Below, piece by piece: positions 6,901-15,254 of a stretch of 27,573 nt of DNA. The notes below the pieces were generated by a model, which saw only the letters and a program-made list of their open reading frames with translations, was not told where the DNA came from and searched no databases. The stretch covers positions 1 through 27,573 of the IMG/VR virus record IMGVR_UViG_3300042868_000463; one strand, written 5' to 3'. The translations under genes and the position numbers were made by a program. The DNA comes from a virus. Numbering within the stretch: the first letter of the stretch is position 1; each line of letters opens with the position of its first letter.

Positions 6901-9900
6901 TATGCTTTCATACTTACTCATAAGACCATCAAAGGTCTTAGCTGCATCAAACTCTTCAGACACCTGATAAGATTCAATCTCAGGAAGCATCTCATTCATC
7001 CTAGCATAAGAAGGAGTTCTATTATTCAAGAAGTCTAGTGCCTCCTTATAGTCCTGTATTCTATCAAGTGGTATAAGCTCTGGATTAATAAAAGTAAACC
7101 TATCAACAAAGTCCTTCATTGATGTATGCTTCTTGGTTCTTGCCTGACGTTGTAGCTTTCTTAGCTCGGTCATGTCAGCTGCATAGTTGGCATTGTCAAA
7201 TACCTTCTCAATGTATGCAAGCAACCTATCTACCATGATAGGATTATCAAGATTAGTTCTCTCAATCCTTCTTATAATAGTATCAAGCTGGTTAGTAGTA
7301 ACTGTTCCTTTACCCTTCAATGCAGACACCTTAGCAGCCAATGCTTTTCGTTTGGTATTAAGGTCTCCCTTAGCTTCACGAGCAGCTCTTGCCTCAAGCT
7401 TAATCTGGTCCTTCAGTGCTACCATCTCATCGACAGTAACCTCCTTCTTCTTTGGCTTACCTACTACCTTCTCAGCACTAGGAGCACTCTTCTCACGCTT
7501 CTTGAATCGCTTACGTACATCACGGACCATAGCCTCACGTTGTACGTCAGTAGCGTTCTCGTATACCTTAGTACCCTGGAGATAATTGATGGCATTCTCC
7601 ATTGCTCTAGCCTCAGTGGTACCACGATTTAATGACTTCTCAACTACACCCTCAAGCTCACCAATCATTCGGTTATACCCAGGAGCAAACTCCTCAGTTG
7701 CCTCAACCTTCTTAGCGGCAGGCTCAGCCTTACCTATTGCAGTGTCAATGGCCTCTTGAGTGAAGCCACGCTTTTCCAATACATTTGATATCGCTTGATC
7801 AGACAATCCATTAGCACGTCCTAAATTAACTATTCTCTGTGCATCATTACCAGGTAATTGAGATCTGCTTTTTACATTGCTAAGTTTAGTTATTACAACT
7901 CCTCTTTTACCAAATGTATTGTTAGATACTACTTCAGCAGAGTCTCCTAATAAACCTTTAACATATTCAAACAACTCATTACCATCATATCCCTTTTGGA
8001 ATACATAAATAAATTTGCCCTTCTCTCTCTTTTTTATTATGTAACTTTTTTCTTCACCTCCATCGACAAAGTTTTTAGCACCATCAATGTCTCCTTTAAA
8101 TCCTCTTGAACTTATAATAGCAGTTCCACCTTCCTTAAGATTATTAAATATGTCAAGAACAATGAAGTCCCTTACTTCTTTTGGAACTACATTCACTACA
8201 TTCAAGGATACTATTCCATCATACTTCTTATCTATTTGATTAGCATCAGTATATTTTACTGGTCTAATTCCCTTCCATCTTTCTGGATTAATTTCTAATG
8301 AATCAACAGGCTTATCAAGGACCTCACTCATGGCATCAGTACCTAATCCAAGCCCTGCTCCATAGTCTAGGACCTCACCATCTACACCAATATTCTTTAA
8401 AATATTTGCAGCCTTTCTATAACTGCCCTTTGTAGTTGCAACTTGTGTTGATCCAGATGCCTTTGATAGTGCATCATTTATTTGAGATCTTGATATGCGC
8501 TTTGAGCTTGGGGTATCAACATCTGAAGGCTCATTAAATTCTGCAACTTTTGGAATTGAACCTGCACTTGATGATACATTCTTCTTCTCAAAGTTACTTT
8601 CTTCAGCCTTTCTTGATACCTGCTCACCTGACTTATTATACTTAACATAACTATCAGTTACATTACTTGATTGGTAAAATTTAGTAGGCTGATATATCCC
8701 ATTTATCTTGGATAGAATAGACCAACCAAATGAAGGGTGATGGTCTATAGCACCTGCTTTTGTTTGAACTATTTGAAATGTTTTAGGGTCAAATTCAACA
8801 ACATTAATTATCTCTCCGCCCTGCACTCCATCATTAAGAGGGTCCATTATTCTTTTAAAAAACTCTTCTTTGTTTTTTATACCTATAGCCTTTTGGAAAG
8901 TCTTATCTGCTGATATAGCATTGTTGAGAGCCTTCCTTAAGTTTGGAGAATAATTATTTTTAATATCTAATAACTCTACTATTTTTTTAGGGTCATCCTT
9001 AAACGAATCAAAATTAGATATGTCTTTCCCATACTTGTTTTTAAATGCATTGAAAGCTTTTTTATTAGCCTTTGAATTAATTGTTTTATTAAAGACATCA
9101 ATCAATTCAGCATCACTCATTATATTTTTATCTATAACCAAGTTCACAAGTTCTGCAAACGTGTGCTGCTGAAACTGCCAAGACTCAGATAGTGTGCCTG
9201 AGTGTGGTGCAAACAAGGATGCGTCCCCTTTTATTGCATTACGTGCGAAGGATTCTGCTTGGCCCTTGGTATTGAATGCGGCTAGATTAGAAACGTCTCC
9301 TATCTTCTTGTCCTGTAAAGACATCATGTATGGCACATAGTTTTTGCCACCCATCATATTTATACTAAAACCATTTCCTAAGTCGGCAATCCCAGCAGTA
9401 GTGTAGTCATACATATTGGTAACAAACTTTCTTCCATTAAAATCTATCATGTCGATATCCTCGACTAAATCTCTGATGAAAGACCTGTTATCATTCGCTA
9501 CACTAGGAGCTTCTTTTACATCTAAACTACTTCTTGATATAAAGTTAAATGTACCTACCTCACCTCCACCATTTAGTTCTATATCTCCTCCCTCTCTTAT
9601 AGCACCAGAGATAGTATTAAAGAAGTCAACTACATCCTTGGTGTTCTTAGTATCCTCAAATGGTTTGAACTTACCGCCTGTAATCTTAGATACGAATTCA
9701 TTGATTAACGCAGCAACCTTCTGCATTGTAGTCACAGATAAGTTAGCCTGCTGCTGTTCCAAGATACCAGTAAGCTCAGCTAAGAACTCCTCGTGGCTTA
9801 CATCTAGAAGCTCTCCTGTATTTTTATCAACATACTGATCAGCAAAATCATTTAGCTGCTGGTTAACATCACCCTTAAGAACCTTAGATACTCTTGTTCT

Positions 9901-12879
9901 AAAGTCATTAAACAAGTTTGAATTATCTCCAAAGGTCTTTAGTAATATACCATGCGCAATCTCGTGAGCTACTGTTCTATCATTAGCCTTAGATAGGTTG
10001 ATATCAATCCTTCCAGTTGTCTTACCATCAGAAGCTGTATCAATAAAGAAGTTTCCTTTGGATCCAGCAATGCCATCTATTTCTGACATAGCAGCATTGT
10101 AACTACCCTCATCGTCATGGATTACAATGTCAACATCAGGAAACACGGACTTCAATGTATTGATTGCTCTCCTTGCTGTGTCAATAATCTTTAACCTTGT
10201 GCTAGAAGATTCCTTCTCTTCTTTTGTAGTGGCCTGCTGAGATCTTGACTGAGTTCTATTTCTTAACTCCTCAACATCAGTATCACTTGATATTGATATA
10301 CCAGCTGATACAGTAGGTGCAGTCTCCTCCTCTGCAAGTAACTGCTCAAGTAAGGATACCTCTCCATCTAAGTCTAACGTAGGGCTTACTACTTCTTGAC
10401 CTTCTTCGGTAACGACTTGAGGTTCTGCTTTGGGTTCTCCTTGCGCCACTTCTTGGCCAACTGTGGCTCCTGGCTGTACAGGTACTTCACCTGCTGCTTG
10501 CTTTTGAACGGCATCTTCTGATAGTTTAGTAAGTTGTTGATTTATTTCGTTTACTCTATTACGCTGAGGTACTGTCAATGCTTGATCCTTACCCTCAATC
10601 TGATTCTCCAAGTCACGCTTCTCCTTAAGCAAGTTCATAGCCTCCTTCTTACCTTGCATGTCAAGGTTCTCAGGTAATGAGTTGAATAAGCCTACAGAAT
10701 TTCTGTAATTATTAAGTATGTCCTTGCCTTCAGCAGCAGTAATCTCACCGTTATTAATTCTAGACTTGAGCCTAGCAACAAATCCCTTCTGAATGTTTGA
10801 GTCGTTCGCCATCTTTTCAAACATAGCAAACTGAGTATCGTCCATTCCCAAGAATCCTTTACCAGTATAGGCAGCAGATACAGATCCAGGGACACTAAGT
10901 ACACCAGCTCCAATACCTTCTTGTAAACCAGCCTTTCCTACCTGCTCTATGAATTGGACTACCGAATCAGGAGTATCAAACATCTCCTTCTCCTTAGCCA
11001 TATTGTAAATTTCTTTGGCCGTGATGTCAGCTACCTCCTGTAATGCACCTGTCTCAGCCTCAGCTAGGAAACCAGCACCTAATGTCAAAGCACCTCTAGC
11101 AGCAACATTATCTATTTCATTACTAATCAATCCACCTAGAGTTTTATAACTCGCTCCTGCACTAGCCTTTCCTAATGCCTTAAGCACCAATCCATTTAAG
11201 AAACCTTTTTGATTTAATAAGTTGCTTAATCCAGCCTTCTCAAGCAGGGCAACAGCTACTGTTATTGGCCCCTTAACAAGGTACTTCTCATTCTCTGATA
11301 TCCCTTCAAACGCAGGATCATTAGACATCTCCTCATCTATACCACCCAATATTTGAGATCCCATTAATACAGTTCTTGTTAATGATCCACCAGCCATTGC
11401 CGGTATAGATGATAGTGTGCCAAGTAAAGCACCGCCTACAAAATTATTCTCAATTGATTTATAGTATTCTGGAGAAACCCCACTAGCCTTCATTATCATG
11501 TCTGATGTGACTCCTAAGGACTCCATCATATCTCCTTTGACAATCTTCTTCGATAAGTCCCTAACCTTATTTTCAATCCTTGCGATTGTCTCTGCATCCA
11601 TTTTGCTAGTAAGATCAGCAAAATCCTCTCCTTCAGGTATCGCTATACCCTCCTTCTTGGCTTGATCAATAAAGTTTTTCTCGTAATCATCTTGACTCAT
11701 CAAGGCTTCTTTTGGAAGAAACTCACCTAGCAAATCAATAGTAAGTCCGGTGAATCCCTTAGCCATATTATAGTATGACTTGTTAGCAAATGCATTTAAA
11801 CCAGCACCATACCATGTGCCTTGCTCTGCTTTCATCTCAGTGTACTTGCCTATAGACTTATTTAATTGCTGGCCTCTCTTTGATAAGTCTTCAGCATCTT
11901 TTACGAATGTCTGGAACTCACCACTAAACTGATCAGCTCTTTCAATAAAGTCATTTACTCTAGCAATGTAAGCTGGATTGTTTCTTTGCTGTACAGGAAC
12001 ACTTTCTAGTTGTGCTTTCTCTGCCTCTAGTTTATTCTGTGCCTTAACAAACTCAGCGTTCCTTGCCATGATTTTGGTCTCCTCTGCATTGATGCTTGCC
12101 AGAGACTCATCAAGTTCCTTCTGAGATACAATCTTTTTATTAGCGTCCGTGTATTGCTTCTGTAGAGTAGATAAGTTCTTTACAGTGGTGGCACCCTTTC
12201 TTAAAAATGCGTTTAGCTTATTGGCTTCGGTCTCCCTATCCTTGTTATCTACAACGTCTAAAGAAATATAAATAGATTCTCCAGATGGAGATGTAGCCAT
12301 CATGTAATCTCCAGCTCTAGTCTCCTCGAACTTAAATCCTAGTGGACCGAACTGATACTTAAGTTGTGGTACAACATTCTCTTCAGTCTTACTTATAAGT
12401 TCTGGTTTAACAGCAGATAACTGCTCCTCAATAAACTTTGGAAGTGGTGCTGTCTTCTGCTCAGGCAAAGGCTTGCCAGGCTGGTATTGAAACTCAGCAC
12501 GTGCAGGTAGCTTCTGCTCAGGTATTTTTACCTCAGGCTTAGCTGTGGCAAAATCAGGAGTCTCCTGTACAACCTGACCAGTAGTTGGATTAAACTTTGT
12601 AAGCTCCGAACCACCATCCACAAATGGTGATACCGTATCTTTTTTTTTTACTGGCTCAGCAGAAGATTTACCTGCTGGAAATAACTCTGGGAATTTTGAG
12701 TTTACCACATTCCAGTCCCCATTATACTTAGGGTTGAGATAGGTCCCAACATATTCTTTTAAAATCTCCTTATCAACTCCAGACAATTCAGGGAACTTTG
12801 AATTAACTACATCCCAATCACCGTTGTACTTAGGATTAAGATAGGTACCAACGTATTCTTTTAGTAATTGCTCTTCCAT
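3967..12879 (-). CDS. Giant polyvalent virion/ejection protein (2970 aa; zincin and methyltransferase domains)
   Basis: Order of parts: a tandem repeat (6-32, 40-66); a Pro-rich linker; coiled coil (about 215-300); small-residue hydrophobic segments (about 480-510, 595-606, 648-673); a zincin metalloprotease domain with HEIAH at 972-976 and a downstream Glu-rich EEFLAEL; an unidentified domain (about 1120-1460); a class I SAM-methyltransferase fold with VLDYGAGLGLG near 1503 and SLNVVNVVP; a long helical region; C-terminal hydrophobic segments (about 2677-2706, 2737-2763, 2809-2825, 2849-2869); and a six-Gly run near 2909. SRSQ or SRSS occurs at 878, 1115, 1463 and 1671. It is the last of four genes ordered like T7 13-16, so it is probably an injected core protein like T7 gp16, twice its size. 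The architecture matches 'polyvalent proteins', whose enzymes are thought to protect or prime incoming DNA. No lytic transglycosylase was recognised. Confidence 0.8.
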   Translation of the reverse strand: MEEQLLKEYVGTYLNPKYNGDWDVVNSKFPELSGVDKEILKEYVGTYLNPKYNGDWNVVNSKFPELFPAGKSSAEPVKKKDTVSPFVDGGSELTKFNPTTGQVVQETPDFATAKPEVKIPEQKLPARAEFQYQPGKPLPEQKTAPLPKFIEEQLSAVKPELISKTEENVVPQLKYQFGPLGFKFEETRAGDYMMATSPSGESIYISLDVVDNKDRETEANKLNAFLRKGATTVKNLSTLQKQYTDANKKIVSQKELDESLASINAEETKIMARNAEFVKAQNKLEAEKAQLESVPVQQRNNPAYIARVNDFIERADQFSGEFQTFVKDAEDLSKRGQQLNKSIGKYTEMKAEQGTWYGAGLNAFANKSYYNMAKGFTGLTIDLLGEFLPKEALMSQDDYEKNFIDQAKKEGIAIPEGEDFADLTSKMDAETIARIENKVRDLSKKIVKGDMMESLGVTSDMIMKASGVSPEYYKSIENNFVGGALLGTLSSIPAMAGGSLTRTVLMGSQILGGIDEEMSNDPAFEGISENEKYLVKGPITVAVALLEKAGLSNLLNQKGFLNGLVLKALGKASAGASYKTLGGLISNEIDNVAARGALTLGAGFLAEAETGALQEVADITAKEIYNMAKEKEMFDTPDSVVQFIEQVGKAGLQEGIGAGVLSVPGSVSAAYTGKGFLGMDDTQFAMFEKMANDSNIQKGFVARLKSRINNGEITAAEGKDILNNYRNSVGLFNSLPENLDMQGKKEAMNLLKEKRDLENQIEGKDQALTVPQRNRVNEINQQLTKLSEDAVQKQAAGEVPVQPGATVGQEVAQGEPKAEPQVVTEEGQEVVSPTLDLDGEVSLLEQLLAEEETAPTVSAGISISSDTDVEELRNRTQSRSQQATTKEEKESSSTRLKIIDTARRAINTLKSVFPDVDIVIHDDEGSYNAAMSEIDGIAGSKGNFFIDTASDGKTTGRIDINLSKANDRTVAHEIAHGILLKTFGDNSNLFNDFRTRVSKVLKGDVNQQLNDFADQYVDKNTGELLDVSHEEFLAELTGILEQQQANLSVTTMQKVAALINEFVSKITGGKFKPFEDTKNTKDVVDFFNTISGAIREGGDIELNGGGEVGTFNFISRSSLDVKEAPSVANDNRSFIRDLVEDIDMIDFNGRKFVTNMYDYTTAGIADLGNGFSINMMGGKNYVPYMMSLQDKKIGDVSNLAAFNTKGQAESFARNAIKGDASLFAPHSGTLSESWQFQQHTFAELVNLVIDKNIMSDAELIDVFNKTINSKANKKAFNAFKNKYGKDISNFDSFKDDPKKIVELLDIKNNYSPNLRKALNNAISADKTFQKAIGIKNKEEFFKRIMDPLNDGVQGGEIINVVEFDPKTFQIVQTKAGAIDHHPSFGWSILSKINGIYQPTKFYQSSNVTDSYVKYNKSGEQVSRKAEESNFEKKNVSSSAGSIPKVAEFNEPSDVDTPSSKRISRSQINDALSKASGSTQVATTKGSYRKAANILKNIGVDGEVLDYGAGLGLGTDAMSEVLDKPVDSLEINPERWKGIRPVKYTDANQIDKKYDGIVSLNVVNVVPKEVRDFIVLDIFNNLKEGGTAIISSRGFKGDIDGAKNFVDGGEEKSYIIKKREKGKFIYVFQKGYDGNELFEYVKGLLGDSAEVVSNNTFGKRGVVITKLSNVKSRSQLPGNDAQRIVNLGRANGLSDQAISNVLEKRGFTQEAIDTAIGKAEPAAKKVEATEEFAPGYNRMIGELEGVVEKSLNRGTTEARAMENAINYLQGTKVYENATDVQREAMVRDVRKRFKKREKSAPSAEKVVGKPKKKEVTVDEMVALKDQIKLEARAAREAKGDLNTKRKALAAKVSALKGKGTVTTNQLDTIIRRIERTNLDNPIMVDRLLAYIEKVFDNANYAADMTELRKLQRQARTKKHTSMKDFVDRFTFINPELIPLDRIQDYKEALDFLNNRTPSYARMNEMLPEIESYQVSEEFDAAKTFDGLMSKYESIALNEVGSVEDYVNLIKDINSFKRKAFQLLQNEAITQEEYDNLIDMVGKDQAEIEKRYEKEITQIKKDLIAEIKNQRPKTNPEFTKEENDLIKEYLELSDADLESLSPEDLFVLNDLLENVSNGEIDYYRFKNVVSKAANNKAGVEVGKQLKASKLSLGSAELRKKMAQFESSFWEGLLGLGRATSGPLQKFIISPFNRAIGSYEKFLRDGYNDFLKLKKKYKIDDKGMNKIGMLTTYLQEYMAQFDPKNKGIKDIGKRDWFKEILDTETMRDDYSPEELKIIEEIHKSIPKDKDGNVDPKSVYDSYIANDGKFFTKNEKGFFDAVMEWKKNNSTSKQKAANEMSGNAFKEIPFHMLRSRYSGQTSQITPSTSGDNGMIRIKAGTGKERASEAVGAINTNFEKLFIKGLEQTGRDYFLSKTLKDINNVLASAKKELNGDKDPLVKAISYTLSDALAYEFSDTASQNILKRLVQARAAMTLFDPIRAGVEFTSTLLSFGLRARTLSGYKNLFGSQGEMRNLLEFTDSPLRLRQNINNAIDINDGRIEPQGMLTKWTTFLSGLPERTMMVTSWMPTFTSEFQNITKEKFDMKKFNDSESYREKYGKAIKEASAVADAQTEKIIGPTTMAGQRRDIVIAPGKTVGRDTVSGQILGFFSNYPYREITEFVNGFKEAGEVLKKGDTVEAISQLQKPLGIALNVAAYGFLSSVVYASRLILLGDEDEEERGNKLLEELMTSKGFIEETAANAAALAASKYAGGGRAILQILGTLGMMLTDNEETKATIKKMLKGSVYVDPLPTQKLSGYGTADKVNTAILKYIPQFVVLSNIIIDTIGLGNELKAIIDTVEKKGVEALTEDEKLKVLALSVVFTGTQLLLNYRGTSLPSYNNLKAGMKAVKEEAGVADISAGKVPAKKKSSGGGGGGRAKTINKTDLKKYNRELYDQMYGKGSATYEIEQEIKAFEKEQRELKKDIKDRVFGGD
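12682..12864 (-). repeat. Tandem 27-residue repeat at the N-terminus of the giant protein
   Basis: Residues 6-32 and 40-66 are identical except for one Asp/Asn change (both begin LKEYVGTYLNPKYNGDW and end VVNSKFPEL), with a period of 34 residues. At DNA level 17 of 81 positions differ, and 16 of those are silent. The repeat therefore is not a recent copy; its peptide is held constant by selection. Confidence 0.95.
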
Positions 12880-12889
12880 TTTTTATTTA

Positions 12890-14341
12890 TTATCTGGATG
12901 GTAGTGGTGTTCCTGATGATTCTGATTGTTGTGTTCCTCCTGTCCTTGAAAGGTAATCAATCATACCATCTGTTCCAGCTAAGTTAGAAATGATTTCTGT
13001 AAACTCATTCAAATATCCTTTCCTAATTTCTGGATTACGTTCATAGAGATAAAATGATTTAATGACATTATCTCCATCCTTAAGATTAATTACTCCACTT
13101 GAATTTGGATCTGGTTCAACAGATATTTGAGTTCCATTAGGAATTTTAGCAAGAATTGATTTAAGATTATTTACAGTATCTAATCTTTTATTTGAAAAAG
13201 TATCTTCACTCAATCCTGTTTGTTGTTTAACTCTTGATAAATATTTCTCTTGAACATTAATAGGAGGACCGCTAGGTTTTGGTTCTTCAGACTTTACTAC
13301 TTGTGGCTGTGGCTTATTGAACGGATCTTCCTTGAGTTTTATATCAAGTCTCTGCTCAATCTTACGTCTCATATAATCTCTAGCAGCCTGCTCTTGCTCT
13401 GCTGTTAGGTTTGGCTTATAGTAGTTTGTCTGAGGATCATACACGTACTCAATTACGTTCCCCTTCTTACCAGATATATTTGACACGTATGCATTTCCAT
13501 TCTTATCCTTAACTAAATCATTAGTAAGAATTGATGTCATGTTAAATGGATTAGAGAAGAATGAATTAAGCTCTTCATTAATAGCCTCCTCATATCCAGG
13601 TCTTCTCCTTACATCCTCAATCGTTACCACCTTACCTTGTAGCCTGCTCAAATCTTGAATAGTAGATTCAGTAAAGCCACCAAAGCTTTTACTTGCAGCA
13701 TCAGCAGCAGCATTAGAATCGAAATAATCTACCTTGGTATTCTGAATTTTCTTTAGGAATCCAGAAGGAGCAATCTGCTTTCCAACTTTCATTACCCCTT
13801 GATTCTCAGGGTCTGGCTCCATGATACCAACATTAACCATAAAGTTATTAGGGTCAATGATAGCCTTTGACTTAGAGAAGTCTCCAAACATTTCAGAGTA
13901 TGCCATCAAGTCCATCTCAAAAGCTTGAGACTTATTAGCAGGATCATTGCTTATCATCCTGTCTCTCTTCTCTTTGAACGCATTTTGGTAGTTCTTAATA
14001 ACGCTAAACAACTCATCAGTGCCATCGTTCAGGTTCTGTCTCATGACAGTGTAGTCCTTCAACTTCAGTGCACCTGACTTGAGTAACCTATCCTGCAATA
14101 AGATAGCTTCTCTTGCATTGTCTGCATACTCAAGAGTCCAAGTATTAAGACTAGTGTGGTCTCCAGTAGGTGCCTCAGCTACTCTCTTTAGATTCTCTCT
14201 AGTAGCCTGGTCTATAGCAGTTCTCTTATCCTCACGGATTTTAACCTGCTCCTGAAGCATGTCGGTAAGCCCCTTTCCAATCTCTGCCCAGTTTACAAAA
14301 CTGTCAGCCTCTCTCTCAGCAAATTTATAGTAGCTCGCCAT
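12890..14341 (-). CDS. Probable internal virion (ejection) protein, T7 gp15 position, 483 aa
   Basis: The protein starts MASYYKFAEREADSFVNWAE and is mostly helical and charged in its first 200 residues, with a heptad-like segment (LQEQVKIREDKRTAIDQATRENL). The C-terminal third has a Pro/Lys-rich linker (KPQPQVVKSEEPKPSGPP), followed by a compact beta-rich tail. No enzyme motif is visible. It sits between the Ala/Gln-rich 302-residue protein (3 nt upstream) and the giant protein (10 nt downstream), exactly the place of T7 gp15 between gp14 and gp16. I therefore infer that it is an internal core protein released into the cell envelope during DNA delivery. It has no obvious sequence similarity to gp15 itself. 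Confidence 0.6.
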   Translation of the reverse strand: MASYYKFAEREADSFVNWAEIGKGLTDMLQEQVKIREDKRTAIDQATRENLKRVAEAPTGDHTSLNTWTLEYADNAREAILLQDRLLKSGALKLKDYTVMRQNLNDGTDELFSVIKNYQNAFKEKRDRMISNDPANKSQAFEMDLMAYSEMFGDFSKSKAIIDPNNFMVNVGIMEPDPENQGVMKVGKQIAPSGFLKKIQNTKVDYFDSNAAADAASKSFGGFTESTIQDLSRLQGKVVTIEDVRRRPGYEEAINEELNSFFSNPFNMTSILTNDLVKDKNGNAYVSNISGKKGNVIEYVYDPQTNYYKPNLTAEQEQAARDYMRRKIEQRLDIKLKEDPFNKPQPQVVKSEEPKPSGPPINVQEKYLSRVKQQTGLSEDTFSNKRLDTVNNLKSILAKIPNGTQISVEPDPNSSGVINLKDGDNVIKSFYLYERNPEIRKGYLNEFTEIISNLAGTDGMIDYLSRTGGTQQSESSGTPLPSR

Positions 14342-14344
14342 ATA

Positions 14345-15253
14345 TTAAAATCCAAGAGTTTTTGTATTAAACTTTAATGAAGGGTTAACTCCAGAAACAG
14401 AAGGCATAAATTTATTGGCACTTGTAGCTACAGATGGTTGAAACAGATTGTCATCTTCGAAAGACATTCCTAATAAAGATTTTGTAACCGATGGCTTACT
14501 TACAAAGTAGTCAGTGATCTGTGTGCCTTTCAAATTTTGCACTCCAGATAAATCAACATTAGGAGCCTGTATTCTTGGTAGTATATCTTCAAATGGAAGT
14601 ACATTTCCCTGAGCATCTCGAAATCTTTTACCAACCTTATTGTCCTTGACAGCAGCTTCATATTCTTTCTTCAAATTTGCAAGCTCCTTGGTGCCCTCAT
14701 TCTTTTTATATAGCTCACTACCCTCCAGGTATTGCTGACCTGCTGATTGCAGTCCTGTAAATACTCCTTTGATAGCTGCATCTTGTTGAGCCCCAGCCTG
14801 AGCAGCTGCTGCCTGAGCCCCTTCAGCCTGAGCCAAATTTAGGTTTGCCCTAGCCGCACTTAACCTTGTCTCCTCTTGAGCGGTTGCTGCTTCAAGACCC
14901 ATTAATTGCTGACCTATGTCTGATGCTATATCTCTTTGCCCTTCTTGTGCAGCCATCTGAACACGACCTGCTGTTGCAGCTACACCACGGCCTTCACCTT
15001 CAGCAGCTTGCCCAGTAATTTGTGCCGCTGATGATGTAATCGCATCACGCTGACGATCAATGACATCCATTGGAAGTCCAATTTTAGCCATTTGATTTGC
15101 GCTCAATTCTTTCATGGCTTTATCAAAAGCAATCTCTGAATTGTTTCTTGCATTTCTAGCTGCTTGTCCTGCGCTAACAGCCTGTCCAGCAGATGCTCCT
15201 GCACTTGCTATTGCTGTTGATATACCAATTATGGCTGCTGTTTCTAGTCCCAT
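14345..15253 (-). CDS. Probable internal virion (ejection) protein, T7 gp14-like, 302 aa
   Basis: The N-terminus is a hydrophobic, small-residue segment (AAIIGISTAIASAGASAGQA, about 6-25) that could insert in a membrane. Residues 30-170 are a long Ala/Gln-rich helical region with frequent AQ and EG pairs. T7 gp14 has the same plan: an N-terminal hydrophobic stretch, then Ala/Gln-rich helices. It forms the outer-membrane part of the DNA-ejection channel. Gene order (GNAT-like gene, then this, then two large core proteins) strengthens the analogy. The C-terminal 100 residues are more polar and have no recognisable domain. The stop lies 3 nt before the start of the next gene, indicating coupled translation. 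Confidence 0.65.
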   Translation of the reverse strand: MGLETAAIIGISTAIASAGASAGQAVSAGQAARNARNNSEIAFDKAMKELSANQMAKIGLPMDVIDRQRDAITSSAAQITGQAAEGEGRGVAATAGRVQMAAQEGQRDIASDIGQQLMGLEAATAQEETRLSAARANLNLAQAEGAQAAAAQAGAQQDAAIKGVFTGLQSAGQQYLEGSELYKKNEGTKELANLKKEYEAAVKDNKVGKRFRDAQGNVLPFEDILPRIQAPNVDLSGVQNLKGTQITDYFVSKPSVTKSLLGMSFEDDNLFQPSVATSANKFMPSVSGVNPSLKFNTKTLGF

Positions 15254-15254
15254 A

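Noticed and set aside
7187-7585. Open frame of 132 codons on the + strand inside the giant gene
   Set aside because: Ser/Leu-rich composition is what antisense of Lys/Glu/Arg-rich helices gives; no start signal or homology seen.
9416-9838. Open frame of 140 codons on the + strand inside the giant gene
   Set aside because: Antisense shadow with Ser/Leu bias; it overlaps the well-supported zincin region.
3967-12879. Virion RNA polymerase like that of crAss-like or N4-like phages
   Set aside because: I looked for DFDGD-like or other polymerase signatures in the 2970-residue protein and found none.
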